Origin: Patella vulgata | Taxonomy: Eukaryota > Mollusca > Gastropoda > Patellidae | Direction of reading: 5' to 3' | Length of the DNA stretch: 64,000 nucleotides | Assembly: GCF_932274485.2 (NCBI RefSeq) | Contig: NC_065879.2 | Span: 34,900,436 to 34,964,435, forward strand | Shown here: one piece after another, positions 1-11,011 of the stretch | How positions within the stretch are numbered: the first letter of the stretch is position 1 | Layout: each line of letters starts with the position of its first letter | Notes under the pieces: model-generated | Databases searched by the model: none | What the model was told of the DNA's origin: nothing | What the model saw: only the letters and a program-made list of their open reading frames with translations | Translations under genes and position numbers: made by a program

Positions 1-822
1 TTAGTCTCATAATCAGCCAACTTGAAACAACCCTTGCTAAAATTAATTTTAACAGAAAACACTGGCATTTCATGGTCTACTACATGTACTCCAGAATAGT
101 GTATTTTACTCCCTGGGAGGTTCAGTGGATGATATGATTTGATAAAACCAGTTACAGATACATGTACATTGTATAAATAATCAACTTGAAATAAGAGTTC
201 AGATGTACACCACTAAGAGTATAAGAAACACAAAGCCTCATCCAAAGAAACTCTATTGTTTGTTTTCATAATCAAAATATGTCAATACTGATACATGTAC
301 ATTCAAATATCCAAATGAACAGGAAAGTTATTTATTCATTTGCACAATAAATTAATTACAAGTTACAAGAAATAAATTACCAAAAGGGACACATCTCAGT
401 GCTAAATAATTATCCTTTTGTAGTTAATGCAAGCATTGACAATACAATGAGAACATATCATGGGCAACAACCTATAACGTAATTACCAAAATTAAAATCT
501 GAATTGGTTACTATTTCTGCCTACAGCTCTCATAAACAAGAAATGTAATGACAATAATTTTAGCTGATCGAAATATTGTCGAAAATGTTCACAAGATATT
601 TTATGGGATTAAGAACCACAATTCTGACAGAAATCATTGAAAATTCTTAAAAATCAATTGGATTCTTCGTCTCATGAACATTCACATTAAGTATAAACAG
701 TCAATCAGACTACATGTACATGTATCTTTATAGCCGTCTCATGCAATTGTTCACAACGAACCGATAGACCTGAATGACAATAATAAATGACCACATTTCA
801 ATGTACCTGTATAAAAATTCAT
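1..822. other. AT-rich stretch without a recognised gene
   Basis: No ORF or splice-bounded exon is convincing on either strand. The stretch is AT-rich and holds several TACATGTA-type palindromes (near 82, 161, 292 and 711). It could be intron or 3' UTR of the minus-strand gene whose first exon is proposed at 9336-9360, but nothing proves that. Confidence 0.5.
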
Positions 823-873
823 TTAAATACGCATTATGCAAGAGCAAAATATGCCTACATACATGTATATATA

Positions 874-2404
874 TACTATTCAAAAAAAGTAGGGGATATT
901 TGATTTTTAAGTGTTATTAAAGTCACCTAATGAAAATGACGAAGAAACAAATGACAAAATGAAATGAAGTTCACATTCATCCATTTATTCCAAATGATCG
1001 TTAGACTAAGTAAGGCACAGACTGACCATTATAAGGGTAAAATGATACCCGGGGTCAAACAGCAAAGTTACCACAGCATCACAACTAAGTCAGTAACGGG
1101 TAAATCCTCCTCTATTTGCCAAACAAGCATTGATCCGACGTGGCATACTCCTAATGAGACGTCTAAGGTCATTTTGGTCCAGATTGTCCCATTCCTGTTG
1201 CAACGCAGCAGCAAGTTCTTGGACATTGGCAGGACGTTGTTGACGTTGACGTAACCTCTGTCCAAGCATGTCCCAGACATGCTTGATGGGGGAGAGGTCG
1301 GGACTCAGTGCTGGCCAAGGTAATGTGGTGATGTTCTGTTGTTGGAGGTAACCTGTAACGATCCTGGCCCTGTGACATCTTGCGTTGTCATCCTGGAAGA
1401 TGAAACGGCGGCCATGACGTCGTGCGAACGGCACAACATGGACTGCCAAGATGTTGTCCCGGTAGTACTGGCCTGTAACACGCCCTGCAACAACATGTAA
1501 AGCCGTTCTTCCAGCAACAGTGATGCCTCTCCACACCATAACAGAACCACCCCCAAATCGATCATGTCTGATGACGTTAACGTCTTGGAAGCGCTCGTTT
1601 CGACGACGCCACACCATCCTACGTCTGTCCAAAAAATCAACAGTGAACCTTGACTCATCTGAAAACATCACATTGCTCCAGCGTCGATTATCCCAGTGTT
1701 GACGATCCCTACACCAACGACGTCTTGCCTGAATGTGATGATCTCTCAAACAAGGGATCACGCGAGGACGTCGGGCGCGAAGGTGGCCCCTATGCAGTCG
1801 ATTCCTAATCGTCTGGCCACTCACTCTCACACCAGTGTCTGTTTGAAGACGAGCGCTGATCTGATTTGCTGTGATGACACGATTTCTCAAGGCCAAGGTA
1901 CGGATAAATCGATCCTGGGCTTGAGTTGTCGCCCTTGGTCGACCTGAGCGTGGTCTGTCCTGTACACATTGTGTATCACGGTATCTGGACCATAGCCTGC
2001 TTATGACAGACTGAGAAACATTCATCGTCCGCGCCACAACCGCCTGTGTTGTGCCGATCTGTAGCATGCCAAGGGCACGTAACCTTTCATTTTGGGTAAG
2101 CCGACGCATATCAAAATTTGTTTTCTGGTCACTAAAACAATTAAACTGATGTTTCCACCCTGGAATTCAATGCCACAATGACTGTAACATTCAAAGTCAG
2201 AGTCGTGCAAATCTTGGGTTGGACCCCCATGATGATCCCAAGCATCACCTGCATTCCATGCGGTAGCTATTGGTGCGTTTGGGCGTCACATGTAACTGGA
2301 AATGTTTCTTCTGTTAGGTTCTATAGTGACTTTTTTCGTAGTCATTTGCATATTTTAGTATTATGCCCCCAAAATCAAATATCCCCTACTTTTTTTGAAT
2401 AGTA
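874..2404 (-). mobile_element. Full-length Tc1/mariner-like transposon, copy 1
   Basis: A 1531-bp element with perfect-looking terminal inverted repeats: TACTATTC, an A-run and GTAGGGGATATTTGATTTT at the left, and the reverse complement at the right ending GAATAGTA. A TA dinucleotide flanks both ends (872-873 and 2405-2406), the Tc1/mariner target duplication. Because the ends read TATA, the exact border could shift by 2 bp. One long transposase ORF runs on the minus strand. A second, inverted copy lies at 60013-61458. The near identity of the two copies implies recent movement. Confidence 0.93.
1090..2109 (-). CDS. Tc1-like DD34E-family transposase with third catalytic residue changed to Lys
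   Basis: An uninterrupted 339-residue ORF of normal Tc1 transposase length. Residues about 5-45 form the first helix-turn-helix (TQAVVARTMNVSQSVISRLW). A GRPR-type motif lies at 56-59 and a second helix-turn-helix lies at about 65-115. The catalytic core shows FSDESRF with Asp151, and FQDDNARCH with Asp241. The third catalytic position, exactly 34 residues after Asp241, is Lys276 in SPIKHVWD, where the family has SPIEHVWD. The codon is AAG. In the sister copy the matching sequence is GAG, so this copy carries a G-to-A change. Residue 194 (WRGI against WGGI in the sister) is another change of the same kind. The protein probably still binds the terminal repeats but should not cut DNA. Any expression would depend on outside promoters. 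Confidence 0.9.
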   Translation of the reverse strand: MRRLTQNERLRALGMLQIGTTQAVVARTMNVSQSVISRLWSRYRDTQCVQDRPRSGRPRATTQAQDRFIRTLALRNRVITANQISARLQTDTGVRVSGQTIRNRLHRGHLRARRPRVIPCLRDHHIQARRRWCRDRQHWDNRRWSNVMFSDESRFTVDFLDRRRMVWRRRNERFQDVNVIRHDRFGGGSVMVWRGITVAGRTALHVVAGRVTGQYYRDNILAVHVVPFARRHGRRFIFQDDNARCHRARIVTGYLQQQNITTLPWPALSPDLSPIKHVWDMLGQRLRQRQQRPANVQELAAALQQEWDNLDQNDLRRLIRSMPRRINACLANRGGFTRY

Positions 2405-2849
2405 TATGTATTGCATTTTTTTTCTGGCTTTAAATTCTACATAAATTCTTATTTAAACATTTATTTATATGACCAGCCCATAATCAACTATCTTGGACAT
2501 CAGATGACTGGGATATTAAATGGATTAGTACAACCATGCCATTTAGTAATTTAATGCTAAAATGGATAATCGATACTTTATTTATCATCATAGCAATGGT
2601 ACATATACTTGACAATCAAGACTACTGTATTTAGGCACAAATGTTGTCAAAACTTTAAACATTCACACACATGTACTAACTTTGCTCAGAATAAAGTAAT
2701 TTGACTGACATTTTCATTATATTAATTTTTTATTACATGTACATGTATCTATTTTTAAACATTACATAAGTCATTACATAAAGGCCATCTCTTTATCTTA
2801 ATCTTACATAATGCATTTTTAATTTAACTATAACAAGCTGTTGCGGTGC

Positions 2850-4090
2850 AAAATACAATATGCAAGATGGACAGAGAACAAGCTAAAAAAAGGGGTCCAA
2901 TGGTCCATTATCCTGGAAGTTACGGTCCGATACTTATACACTACAGTAAACTTTGCATAAGTTGATCTAAATGAACTGACCAATTCTATCTGAGTTACGC
3001 GAAGATCCGAGTTAGCAGAAGACCTAGTTCAGCTCTGAATGTAGGTCTCATTATCACCCTGTACGTTCTATTGAATCCTTGTCGAAATAAAATTGGTTCC
3101 CAGTCAATTTTACTGGGTAACTTTTTACTGCTAAACGGTCGTGTGTCAGCCTCTATGAATGTCTGAACAATGTAAAGGAACATTTTAGTGAGAAAATAAG
3201 ACCTATCTTACCTCGCTAGAGTCAGTATGTGCAACACAACATGCTGTTAAAAATGCGTCTCCTTCTGCTAAACAGATGTGGGGTGACGTATGGATTTACG
3301 TGGCTCTGCCATGCCAATATAAGACAAAACGAAATTTAGTAAGCTGGCGTGGGGAAAAATTAGTATAGTTGAAAAGCTGAGAAACTTCGGTCAATTATTG
3401 CTTTGCCTAGCCCAATTACAATCAAATTTTTTCAAAAATTCCAATTTCGTTTCATCTTATATGGCCGAGTTGCGCAAATTTGTGCGCTGCCCTGTATTTG
3501 GATTTCAATGGTGTCAGCCAAGCCGTTTGGCGGAGGGGCACGTATTTTTAACGGCATGTTGTGAACATACTGCCAATCCAACTTAGGCGAAGGAAAAAAG
3601 CCAGAATTTGATCAAATGGACCAAACCATTTTGATTCGATTTGAGCGAAGATCCGACTTAGGAAATTTGACTTACGCGCAGAAATTTAATAAGAAAATCG
3701 CGCAGGATCAAAGGGTCCAAACGATTTTATCCGACTTGAGCAAAGATCCGACTTATACGAATTTGCGTACGAGGTCCAGCCATTTTTTTGGGGCAGTTTC
3801 AGTCCGATAACTAAAGTGGCATTAGGGTGTAATGGAAATATACTTAAACGGTTTTCAAATTGGATAAAATTGTGACCTCTAGAGGAACCACAAGCTAAAA
3901 ACGCAATTCTTCTCACAATCAGGGACCATAATCCATGAAGTTATAGTCTGATACATGCCGTCAAAATCGGATAAAAATTGTGACCTGTAGTTGAGTGTCT
4001 ACAAACAAACTGTGGACTTGCATCCGGACGGACACAGACGCGACTACATTATATGTCCACATGAAAATGTGTGCGTATAAAAACTTTTGT
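2850..4090 (-). repeat. Module element family B, copy 1 (decayed, interrupted)
   Basis: Read on the minus strand. The right edge (about 4048-4085) is the hairpin terminus, with ATGTCCACAT, a loop, and ATGTGTGCGTATAAAAA. The left edge (about 2850-2890) is the other terminus, with the sequence before GAGAACAAGCTAAAAA resembling the 3' end seen at 26020-26075. Between are family B phrases such as GACCTCTAGAGG and CCACAAGCTAAAAAC. A foreign block at about 2943-3765 separates them. Confidence 0.55.
2943..3765. mobile_element. Possible degraded pogo/Tigger-like element
   Basis: This block interrupts family B repeat sequence. It begins ACAGTAAACTTTGCATAAGT and carries repeated GAAGATCCGA(C/G)TTA phrases. 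It ends with GATCCGACTTATA, whose reverse complement resembles the left end (ATAAGT-GATC). The CAGTAAAC start and repeated ATAAGTCGGATC are reminiscent of pogo/Tigger ends. No transposase is visible. The assignment is weak. Confidence 0.35.
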
Positions 4091-4860
4091 ATTTGAATCA
4101 ATGTACATGTATTTGAATCAATGTACATATATTTACTGGTACATGTTCAATTGATTGCATTCACTAATAAGGTAGATAGATAATCAATAATTCACAACAA
4201 ACACCCGTTAAACTGTTTACAATGTCAACATAATGTACACTACATGCAATAAATTAAATAACAATCCATGACAGGGGTCGCTTTTTTTTCTTCAGAAATT
4301 GCTTTCACTAAAGTATAATTGGGCTCTTATATAATAAAGGACAAGTTCATCTTTCAATTATTTTTGGGAAGTACTGAAACATGAAAATATTATAGCAATC
4401 CACTGACCATGCCCCAAAATCTGTTTACTCAGAATTTCCATGCATGTGGAGCATTTTCTTGAATTTACATATTTGGTTAATATTATAGAGATCAAACCAA
4501 TATAAGATGATGAGAGTTGACAAGCTTCAAGGCATTCAAATTATTTTGTGTTCGACTGTGAGCTAAATATAATATAAGGAAATACATGTGTGAACCTCTG
4601 TGGTACATGGTGTTTCAAGACTAAGTGTACATGTAGGTACATTGTACATGTTGATATTTGTTGAATCATTTTTATGGAAAGTAAAGCACACAGTATTCTT
4701 TTTTCAATCCTTCATTCACCAACTGTCCTCAACAATCACACATTGTATATGTACATGTATATCACACTTGTTATTTGTAACTATTTTTAACTATAATCAA
4801 GATCTAACAACATGAACTAATTTATAAATTACCTGTTACATGTACCTGATAGTGACTAAA
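4091..4860. other. AT-rich stretch, no gene seen
   Basis: Contains several TACATGTA-like palindromes (4103, 4626-4655, 4745, 4838) and no supported coding segment. Confidence 0.5.
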
Positions 4861-4864
4861 TAAC

Positions 4865-5010
4865 CAAGTCTTCACTTTGGATTTAAAACCTGACACAGAA
4901 TCATGTGTGCATGTGTATTCCACACAACTGATGCACTGTATCGAAAAGATCTGGAACCAAGGTTAGGCTGAACTGTAGATATCATTTGGGGTAATCCCTG
5001 TATGCCTTTA
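4865..5010 (-). pseudogene. Possible fragment of a non-LTR retrotransposon ORF2 C-terminus
   Basis: On the minus strand about 45 codons read SRSFRYSASVVWNTH and CQVLNPK. This resembles the RSFxYSAPxLWNSLP segment common near the C-terminus of LINE reverse-transcriptase ORFs. The match is short and the frame is lost on both sides. No endonuclease or palm motif accompanies it. It is a pattern-memory call with low certainty. Confidence 0.3.
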
Positions 5011-5489
5011 TTTACATGAACTTTTTTTTTTTCAAGCACTGTCAAAGCTATTATCATTTTACATATTTTCTATTTTTTTCCAATGTGAAAATAGATACTG
5101 AAAATATTGACCTCGACACCATTTATCAGCAATGAAATAACATGTTGTTTTTTTATTTTATTATAAATCTTGACAAGCACATTTTCAGTCACATCCGCTA
5201 TTCAAGGGATTTAATTAGATTTTATTTGAAATTCAGGAAATAAATTGGTGCTTTTAACCTAATAAAGCTTTACAAACATTTCCTCTGTGTGACAAAAATA
5301 TGTATTCATAAACCTACATATTTAAGGGTAATTGTAAACAAATTCAATTTTGTTCAGTGATTTTAGTTTATATAAAATGCATAATGGGAAATCATTTGCA
5401 CAAGCAGGAAAAAAAACCTGTTTCTCTGTAATAGACAGTTTTGTTGTCAAAACATTAAAACATTGATATATTTAAATGTTTTTTTTTTT

Positions 5490-5765
5490 TAAAATTGGAT
5501 AAAAATTGTGACCTCCAGAGTGTCCACAAGCTAAAAACATGATTTTTCATACAATCAGCAGCCATAATCGTGAAGTTACAGTCCCATACATGCCAATATT
5601 GAAAGTAACTGACGTCTTTTGGAGTTAAACCTATATTTCAAGTTTGGACAAAATCGGATAAAACCTGTGACCCGTAGATTGTCCACAAACAAATTGTGGA
5701 CCGATGGGACACGGCGACAATATAAATGTAAGTCCTCATGAAAATGTGAATCTAAATAAATATAA
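5490..5765 (-). repeat. Family B module fragment, copy 2
   Basis: Shares family B phrases with other copies: AAAATTGGATAAAAATTGTG, CCACAAGCTAAAAACATGAT, AAACAAATTGTGGAC. It runs toward a degraded hairpin end near 5725-5745 (AAGTCCTCATGAAAATGTG). A stray piece of the same terminus, CATATGGGCGTATAAAAA, lies at 5924-5941. Confidence 0.6.
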
Positions 5766-5769
5766 AGAG

Positions 5770-7436
5770 AGAGGGGAATCCCAAACAATTCGATTGAATA
5801 ACATAACTTAGATGGGATCCAAGTCATAAAAAAACTTGATACGGTGACACCAGTATCACAAAACTCTTTATATTATGTCATGAGATGGCTTTGTGATACC
5901 CATGACTTTGTTAACAACGCTTCCATATGGGCGTATAAAAATTAAGCCTGTCCAAGTTTCATAAAGTTGAATTCTTAAAGATATAAAACATCTTAACCAA
6001 AATCTTTGAACCAAAGGGTTGCCAGTGAGACAAAATTCATAAGAAATTATGAGAAAAATTCAGATTTTAGCAAAATAATGAAATTAATATTACTGTGCTC
6101 CTTTAATAGTGAGACTATGCAATAAAATTAAATCAGTTTGTACATAGTATCTACGTAAGTAATAAAGTCATTATTATTACATGGAACATTACAGATATGC
6201 ATATCTGTATGTTCATTAAATGAGTGTTTTTATTCAAATAACTATTAAATACACATGATTAATACCAATCAATACAGAATTTTCTTATTGACTAAACATA
6301 AAATATGTCAAATTTTAACTACATGTATAGAATGTTTAACATCCACAGTTTAAAATATCTCTCTTGTATCATCATTGAAAACATACCAAACACAATGATT
6401 CATAAACCGGTTCAATGTAATAAACTCACATGACCGTTATATTGGCTTTTGCAAGATAATAAACAAATTGAAATTCACTGAGGTACTATCTATCTAATAT
6501 TAATAAAATATACATTGTTTTACAAAGACAGCAATGTTTTATACTGTAAATCACTTAAATGCTCTTCCTTTTGTGTGTAATCCGTCACTTTGATCTAAGC
6601 TTCCTATCTGCCAGACATGCCCATTTCAAGACTACATGTAAATTATATTCCTGTTGCTATGACAACACCTAGAAAATTTACACAGGCTTCCAACCACTTA
6701 GAATGACAGCTTCTGTACAGTTTTAAGACTACTAGATGTGACAGAAGGTGTATGGGTAATTTGATAGCCTTGCTACTGACACTATCTCATCTAAACATTT
6801 AATTCTTTGTCTCCTAAATTGTATCTCCTGAATTATAATACTGAAGAAATTAATTCTAAAAATCTGACAATCCTTATGAATTATTCAATTCAAATTAAAA
6901 ATAATTGTGAGATATATTTTTATCTTTTTGGATATTGGTGGCAAAATAGAACATACATATATTTAGCCAGAAAGGAATTGACAGATGTCTTATTTTGTGA
7001 TAGATGTAGTTAGGAGTATCCCTTTAAGTATCTGTTATCATCCTTGTCAAAGCTGTTGATAGTGTAGGAGGTAGTATGAATCACTTTTACTTGAGTAAAT
7101 ATCTCTTTCTTTGTGTTATGTCATATCTAGTTAAAGAAACTCTCCCAGATATTGGTCTTTGGATTAATTTTATATGGAAGGCTCTTAGAAACCTAATTAT
7201 GTACCTGAAGCTCTGGTGATCACTTTGGGCTGAAACTTTCAGACAAGGAAATTCAAGACAAGAAATAAATGCAACATACATTGTAAATGCTGGAGAGTGG
7301 ATTTTTGCTGTTTTAAATATAAGTGTAAAAATAGCGGGTCAACATCTGGTTATTAATTAATTGTATGTTATGCTATTAAGAACATTGATTAACATTATAA
7401 TATTTTATAATGCCGTATTGTATTTGGTTTTGTTTA
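5770..7436. other. AT-rich stretch, no gene seen
   Basis: No exon is supportable. Short ORFs here have no recognisable motif and are interrupted at random-like spacing. The stretch may be part of the first intron of the minus-strand gene starting at 9360. A pyrimidine-rich acceptor-like site occurs on the minus strand near 7236, but the tiny exon it would define cannot be confirmed. Confidence 0.45.
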
Positions 7437-7770
7437 ACATAAATTATGCAAGAGCTAAATTAATTAACGTATACAGACCATAATCAACTTTCGATGCCAT
7501 CGCTAGCCTGCGATATTTACTGAATTTAAATACATTTTATGATGGATGATTTAACATCAAAATGGATAACCGAGACTGTTTTTTTTTTTATCGTATCGAC
7601 ATTAGTAATGATGATCAAGGCTGGGCCTAAAATTCAATCGCCAATATCTCGGTTCAGGGTGGAGCAATCAGACTAAATTTTTTAGCTTTTTCTCTTCATT
7701 TTATCTATTTATTAACTATTATAGCGACAACTGACAGCCTTTTATCTCATCTCCCATAATACACCTAAGC
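7437..7770. mobile_element. MITE family C, copy 2
   Basis: Left end ATTATGCAAGAGCTAAAT, then ACCATAATCAACT. Right part ACTATTATAGCGACAACTG, then CTCATCTCCCATAATACACC. Both ends and the order of internal phrases match the copies at 824-2822, 34397-34710 and 39135-40055. No coding capacity. Confidence 0.7.
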
Positions 7771-7777
7771 TTTAATT

Positions 7778-8032
7778 GGGGCCACTGTGGCTAAGTGAGT
7801 AAGACACTGACTCGCTAGTCTGGAGCTCGTGGGTTCGATCGCAGTGTTGACCAAGAAAGTTCATTAGGAATTTCTGGCGTGGTTTCACTTTGTCAGTGGT
7901 GCAGGACGGTGAGACTGACAAGGGCAGCTGTCTAGTCATTTGGATGCTATGAAAAACCGAGCTCCTGTGTACACATTGGCATGCACATGAAAGATCCCTT
8001 GGCAGTTGGAATTCGATAAAAGTTAATTTGAT
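7778..8032 (+). mobile_element. tRNA-derived SINE, copy S1 (3' truncated)
   Basis: The head has an A-box-like TGGCTAAGTGAG and a B-box-like GGGTTCGATCG with tRNA spacing. It is followed by the family core (CAAGAAAGTTCATTAG, TCAGTGGTGCAGGACGG, GATCCCTTGGCAGTTGGAAT). It stops before the GTAGGACGTTAAACCCC end. The A and B boxes are an internal RNA polymerase III promoter by analogy with other tRNA SINEs. Confidence 0.8.
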
Positions 8033-8034
8033 TA

Positions 8035-9335
8035 CTGTTAGGTTGCATTTAATACTTTACCTTCTTTATTCAGTGAAACCTGTTCTTTTACAGTAAATAT
8101 CTTGCATTTTGATTTGCTTTTATTATTAAATCCTCTTTTATCAATGGAAGCCTTGTGAAATTCGGAATATTATCTTTTCTTTAAATAAGGAAAGTGTTAA
8201 TCTAATTTTTTTTTTCTTTTAGTGTTAGATCATTGGGGTCAAGTGTTAATTGTTTGGGTGTTTTCTTCCTTTGAATGTTGAAATTTTTAACTGGTTACAA
8301 ATGACTTTTATTTCATCTTTATACCTATACTATTTATCTTAAGGGAAGAATCCTTTGAAGTTTTTTTTTGTTTCTTTTGAAGTTGTACTAGTGAGAGGAT
8401 AAAATATTAAATGAACAAATTCATAAATTCATTTTTCTACCATTCGTTTACAGGATGACTAATCCAGAATAAAGCTTTCAATAATTACATACATTTGAAA
8501 AAAAACCCCAAAAATACCCATTTTAAAAATATATTCCACCCCCTTTTCCAAAAGAAGTGTTTTCTCATTCAATTTACAGACATGTTTTTTCATTCAATAA
8601 CAGGCTGGTGTCTTTCTTGCCTTTTCTTACACTGCCATTTTTGAGACAGACTGACAGCCTATGGTTAAATAACCTCAAGTTTGAAAAAAGATGTGATTGC
8701 ATCCCTACTGACTCTATATTTGAATAAACATCCAAAAACAAATACAACACAATAGTCGAAGTTGTCACTTGCAAACTTCGGACGTGACAAGCGTCTTTAA
8801 AAATAACGAAATCACAAAATTCAACAACGAAAAGAAAACATTTTCAAATTGAGTACACATTTGTCTATGTTAATAATATGTTTTCTCAATGCTTTTATTC
8901 AAAAAAATACATATTTACTTGTCCATGTTAATTTACAAGAATTAAGAAATACTAGAGACTGATCCTAAAATTTCTGTTATACCATATTCTGGGGATACAT
9001 TTTTAATCCTATCATTGTCTTATTCTAATATTGTTCACCAGCACATTATTGATTATGTGAAGTCGGTGATGGCATAATTTAATCGCGTGAGTCAGACGGT
9101 GCCTGCTGCATAACATGGGTCTGGGAGACTAGAGGCAATAATGTATAAACTGTGTGTATCATATTATCATAGCCAGTATGACTGTCGCCCGGTATGCGTT
9201 TATTTACCTCAAGCGATCGTGCTGCAAGATATTCACGAATATTTTTAATAAAAAACCCCGTAAATTCTCCATAATGTTATCCATTTCTCACAAAGACTGT
9301 CAAAAAATGTAAACTGGAATAAAATGTATACTTAC
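8035..9335. other. AT-rich stretch, probably intron of the minus-strand gene
   Basis: Sits directly downstream, on the minus strand, of the proposed first exon at 9336-9360. No further exon could be recognised by eye. The short ORF at 8574-8774 on the minus strand lacks any known motif. Confidence 0.45.
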
Positions 9336-9360
9336 GCGGAGAGCCGTCTGCAGCCGCCAT
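9336..9360 (-). CDS. Probable first coding exon of a minus-strand host gene (MAAADGSP...)
   Basis: On the minus strand, ATG GCG GCT GCA GAC GGC TCT CCG C is followed directly by GTAAGTATAC, a consensus-quality splice donor. The exon is 25 nt and ends in phase 1. The local base composition is CG-rich, unlike its AT-rich surroundings, and a GC box lies about 80 bp upstream. MAAADGS is a common sort of N-terminus in animal proteins, but eight residues cannot name a gene. Later exons should lie toward position 1 or outside the window. The call rests on start codon, donor and composition together. A chance match remains possible. Confidence 0.55.
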
Positions 9361-9436
9361 CACGCTTTACAATCTTTTGAAGACTAAACGTGAATATTGA
9401 AAACGAGGCAGAGCGGAATTCCCTCTGGGCACACCC

Positions 9437-9462
9437 CTCTCGCCCCGCCCACTTTCCCTAAA
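9437..9462 (-). promoter_or_regulatory. GC box in the putative promoter of the minus-strand gene
   Basis: The plus strand reads CTCGCCCCGCCCACTTTCCC, so the minus strand carries GTGGGCGGGGCGAG, a classic Sp/KLF-type GC box. It lies about 80 bp upstream of the ATG at 9360, inside a short GC-rich island. This fits a promoter or 5' UTR. Binding is inferred from the motif only. Confidence 0.5.
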
Positions 9463-10635
9463 ATATAATCGGTATTTTACACGTGCATCTGTAAAGCTTA
9501 AAAAATATTCCAAAATGATAACATGGATAAATCGAAGATTAATTGGATTCATATTAAAAGATATTCGTATATATATAGCCATATCTAATGATATCAGCAG
9601 AAGGTTTGTACAATGTTCAACATAGTATAAACAAATCTATTACATTGTCAGTATATAGATAGTATGTACATACGACTTATCTTCTGAGTGGTTTTACGAG
9701 ATAAAAAAGTTTATCTAATGTTTAAAGTCCCAGTAGTTCTAGGTAATGTTTACATTATTTGGATTATGCCATAATACATAGTATATAATAAAGTTAGGCA
9801 TTATAAGAATTTACCCGCCACTAGTTCATAAGGGCGAATCTTTAATCTATATACAATGTTTATGTTTTGGTGTAAATTCCAATGACCCCTATTATAACCA
9901 CTCAAATTTTAGTAGAAGAATCAGACATATTCTTACCTTGCCAGACTAAATATCACATAATTACAGTTTCCATTTTGGAAATAATATTCGCCAGTGAATC
10001 TTAAGGTCCTACTAATGATATACATACCATCGGTGTGTCATCCCTTCCGAGGGCCTAGCCGCCTTTCCTTGCCGTGCCCTCCGTCCTACACCAGTGTTAA
10101 GTGGGGTGGGGTGGGGCTATAAAGATCCGATCGTACCCCAATCTTAAAATGTTTTATTCTAACCAATCATTGCAATACACCATATCATTCAATGTTTGAA
10201 TTGTCGATAATTAGATGATTTTAAGGTTATTTTAAATTTCACGAAAGTTACAGTGTCTCTTTAATGTGTATTAAATTTGTATTATCTTTTGGTATAGATG
10301 TGGAAATTGTTGAAATAAGAGATATACCATCCGGACGAATGGTGTCCGGTCTAACTTGAATTATCTAAAATGTCAAAGAAAATAGCCTCTTCATCCGTTT
10401 TATTCGTGTCTGTCCCGTACCTGCAGTTATTTACTATTATCGCTGGCATTTACGTAGACATACATATTATGTTGTAAACCAGTTTACAAAAGGTCAACTT
10501 CTATTAAATGGACTGAATCATTTACATACATACATTTTTTTTTCGAATATAATAGAATCGTTCCTTTTAATTGAAAGGGTGGGGTGGGGGTGGAAACAAC
10601 ATCAATATGTGTAATACTTGTAATGTTCAATGACA
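9463..10635. other. Intergenic, no gene seen
   Basis: Upstream flank of the minus-strand gene. It contains a purine-rich GTGGGGTGGGGTGGGGCTATA tract near 10100-10122 and no supported ORF. Confidence 0.5.
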
Positions 10636-11010
10636 GAAATGAAATGAAATGAACTGGAATGGGGTTTAACCTCCTACTGTTCTGCGCCGGCTGGTCTAAT
10701 GAAGACTGGCATACCTATACAGTGTGTTATGAGGGAAGGGGGAATTTTGTCTGGACATCAGAGCTACGGCCTACTCTTATATCGAATTCCAACTGTCGAG
10801 GGTTGGTTTACGCGCGCGCCAATGTGTACACGGGACCTCGGTTTTTCGTCCCGTCCAAAACGATTATTCGTTGTCCCTTGCCAGGCCATCCCCGTCCTGC
10901 ACCACTGACAATGTGGAACCACGCCGAAAAATCCCGATTAACTTTCTCGGTCAACACAGGAATCGAACACTGTACCACGAGGTTAGCGAACCAACGTCTT
11001 AATGACAGGC
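10636..11010 (-). mobile_element. tRNA-derived SINE, copy S2
   Basis: Minus-strand copy. The tail end GAAATGAAATGAAATGAACT lies at the left. It is followed by the complement of ACGTTAAACCCC, the core (CATTGGCGCG-type segment, GATCCC), and the tRNA-like head ending near 11005 with the complement of TTAAGACGTTGGTTCGCTAACC. It is close to full length with scattered substitutions. The ORFs that cross it are incidental. Confidence 0.8.
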
Positions 11011-11011
11011 G

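Larger units (their letters stand above)
824..2822. mobile_element. MITE family C copy 1, split by a Tc1-like element
   Basis: The left part, starting at about 825, carries GCATTATGCAAGAGC. The right end at 2795-2815 reads CTTTATCTTAATCTTACATA and then ATGCA. These match the two ends of the uninterrupted copy at 34397-34710 (GCATTATGTAAG and AATAATGTATC). The bases between are two halves of the same MITE separated by the Tc1-like transposon at 874-2404, so the MITE is older than that Tc1 insertion. Boundaries are good to a few bases only. Confidence 0.65.

Noticed and set aside
7236-7265. Candidate second exon of the minus-strand gene, about 31 nt between TTTCAG and GTACAT
   Set aside because: Phase would fit, but the exon is too short and its peptide unrecognisable, so it cannot be told from chance.
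7781-7860. Possible tRNA gene from A and B boxes
   Set aside because: The same head recurs in about a dozen copies attached to a common non-tRNA body and ATTTC tail, so it is a SINE head. It does not fold as a clean cloverleaf by eye.
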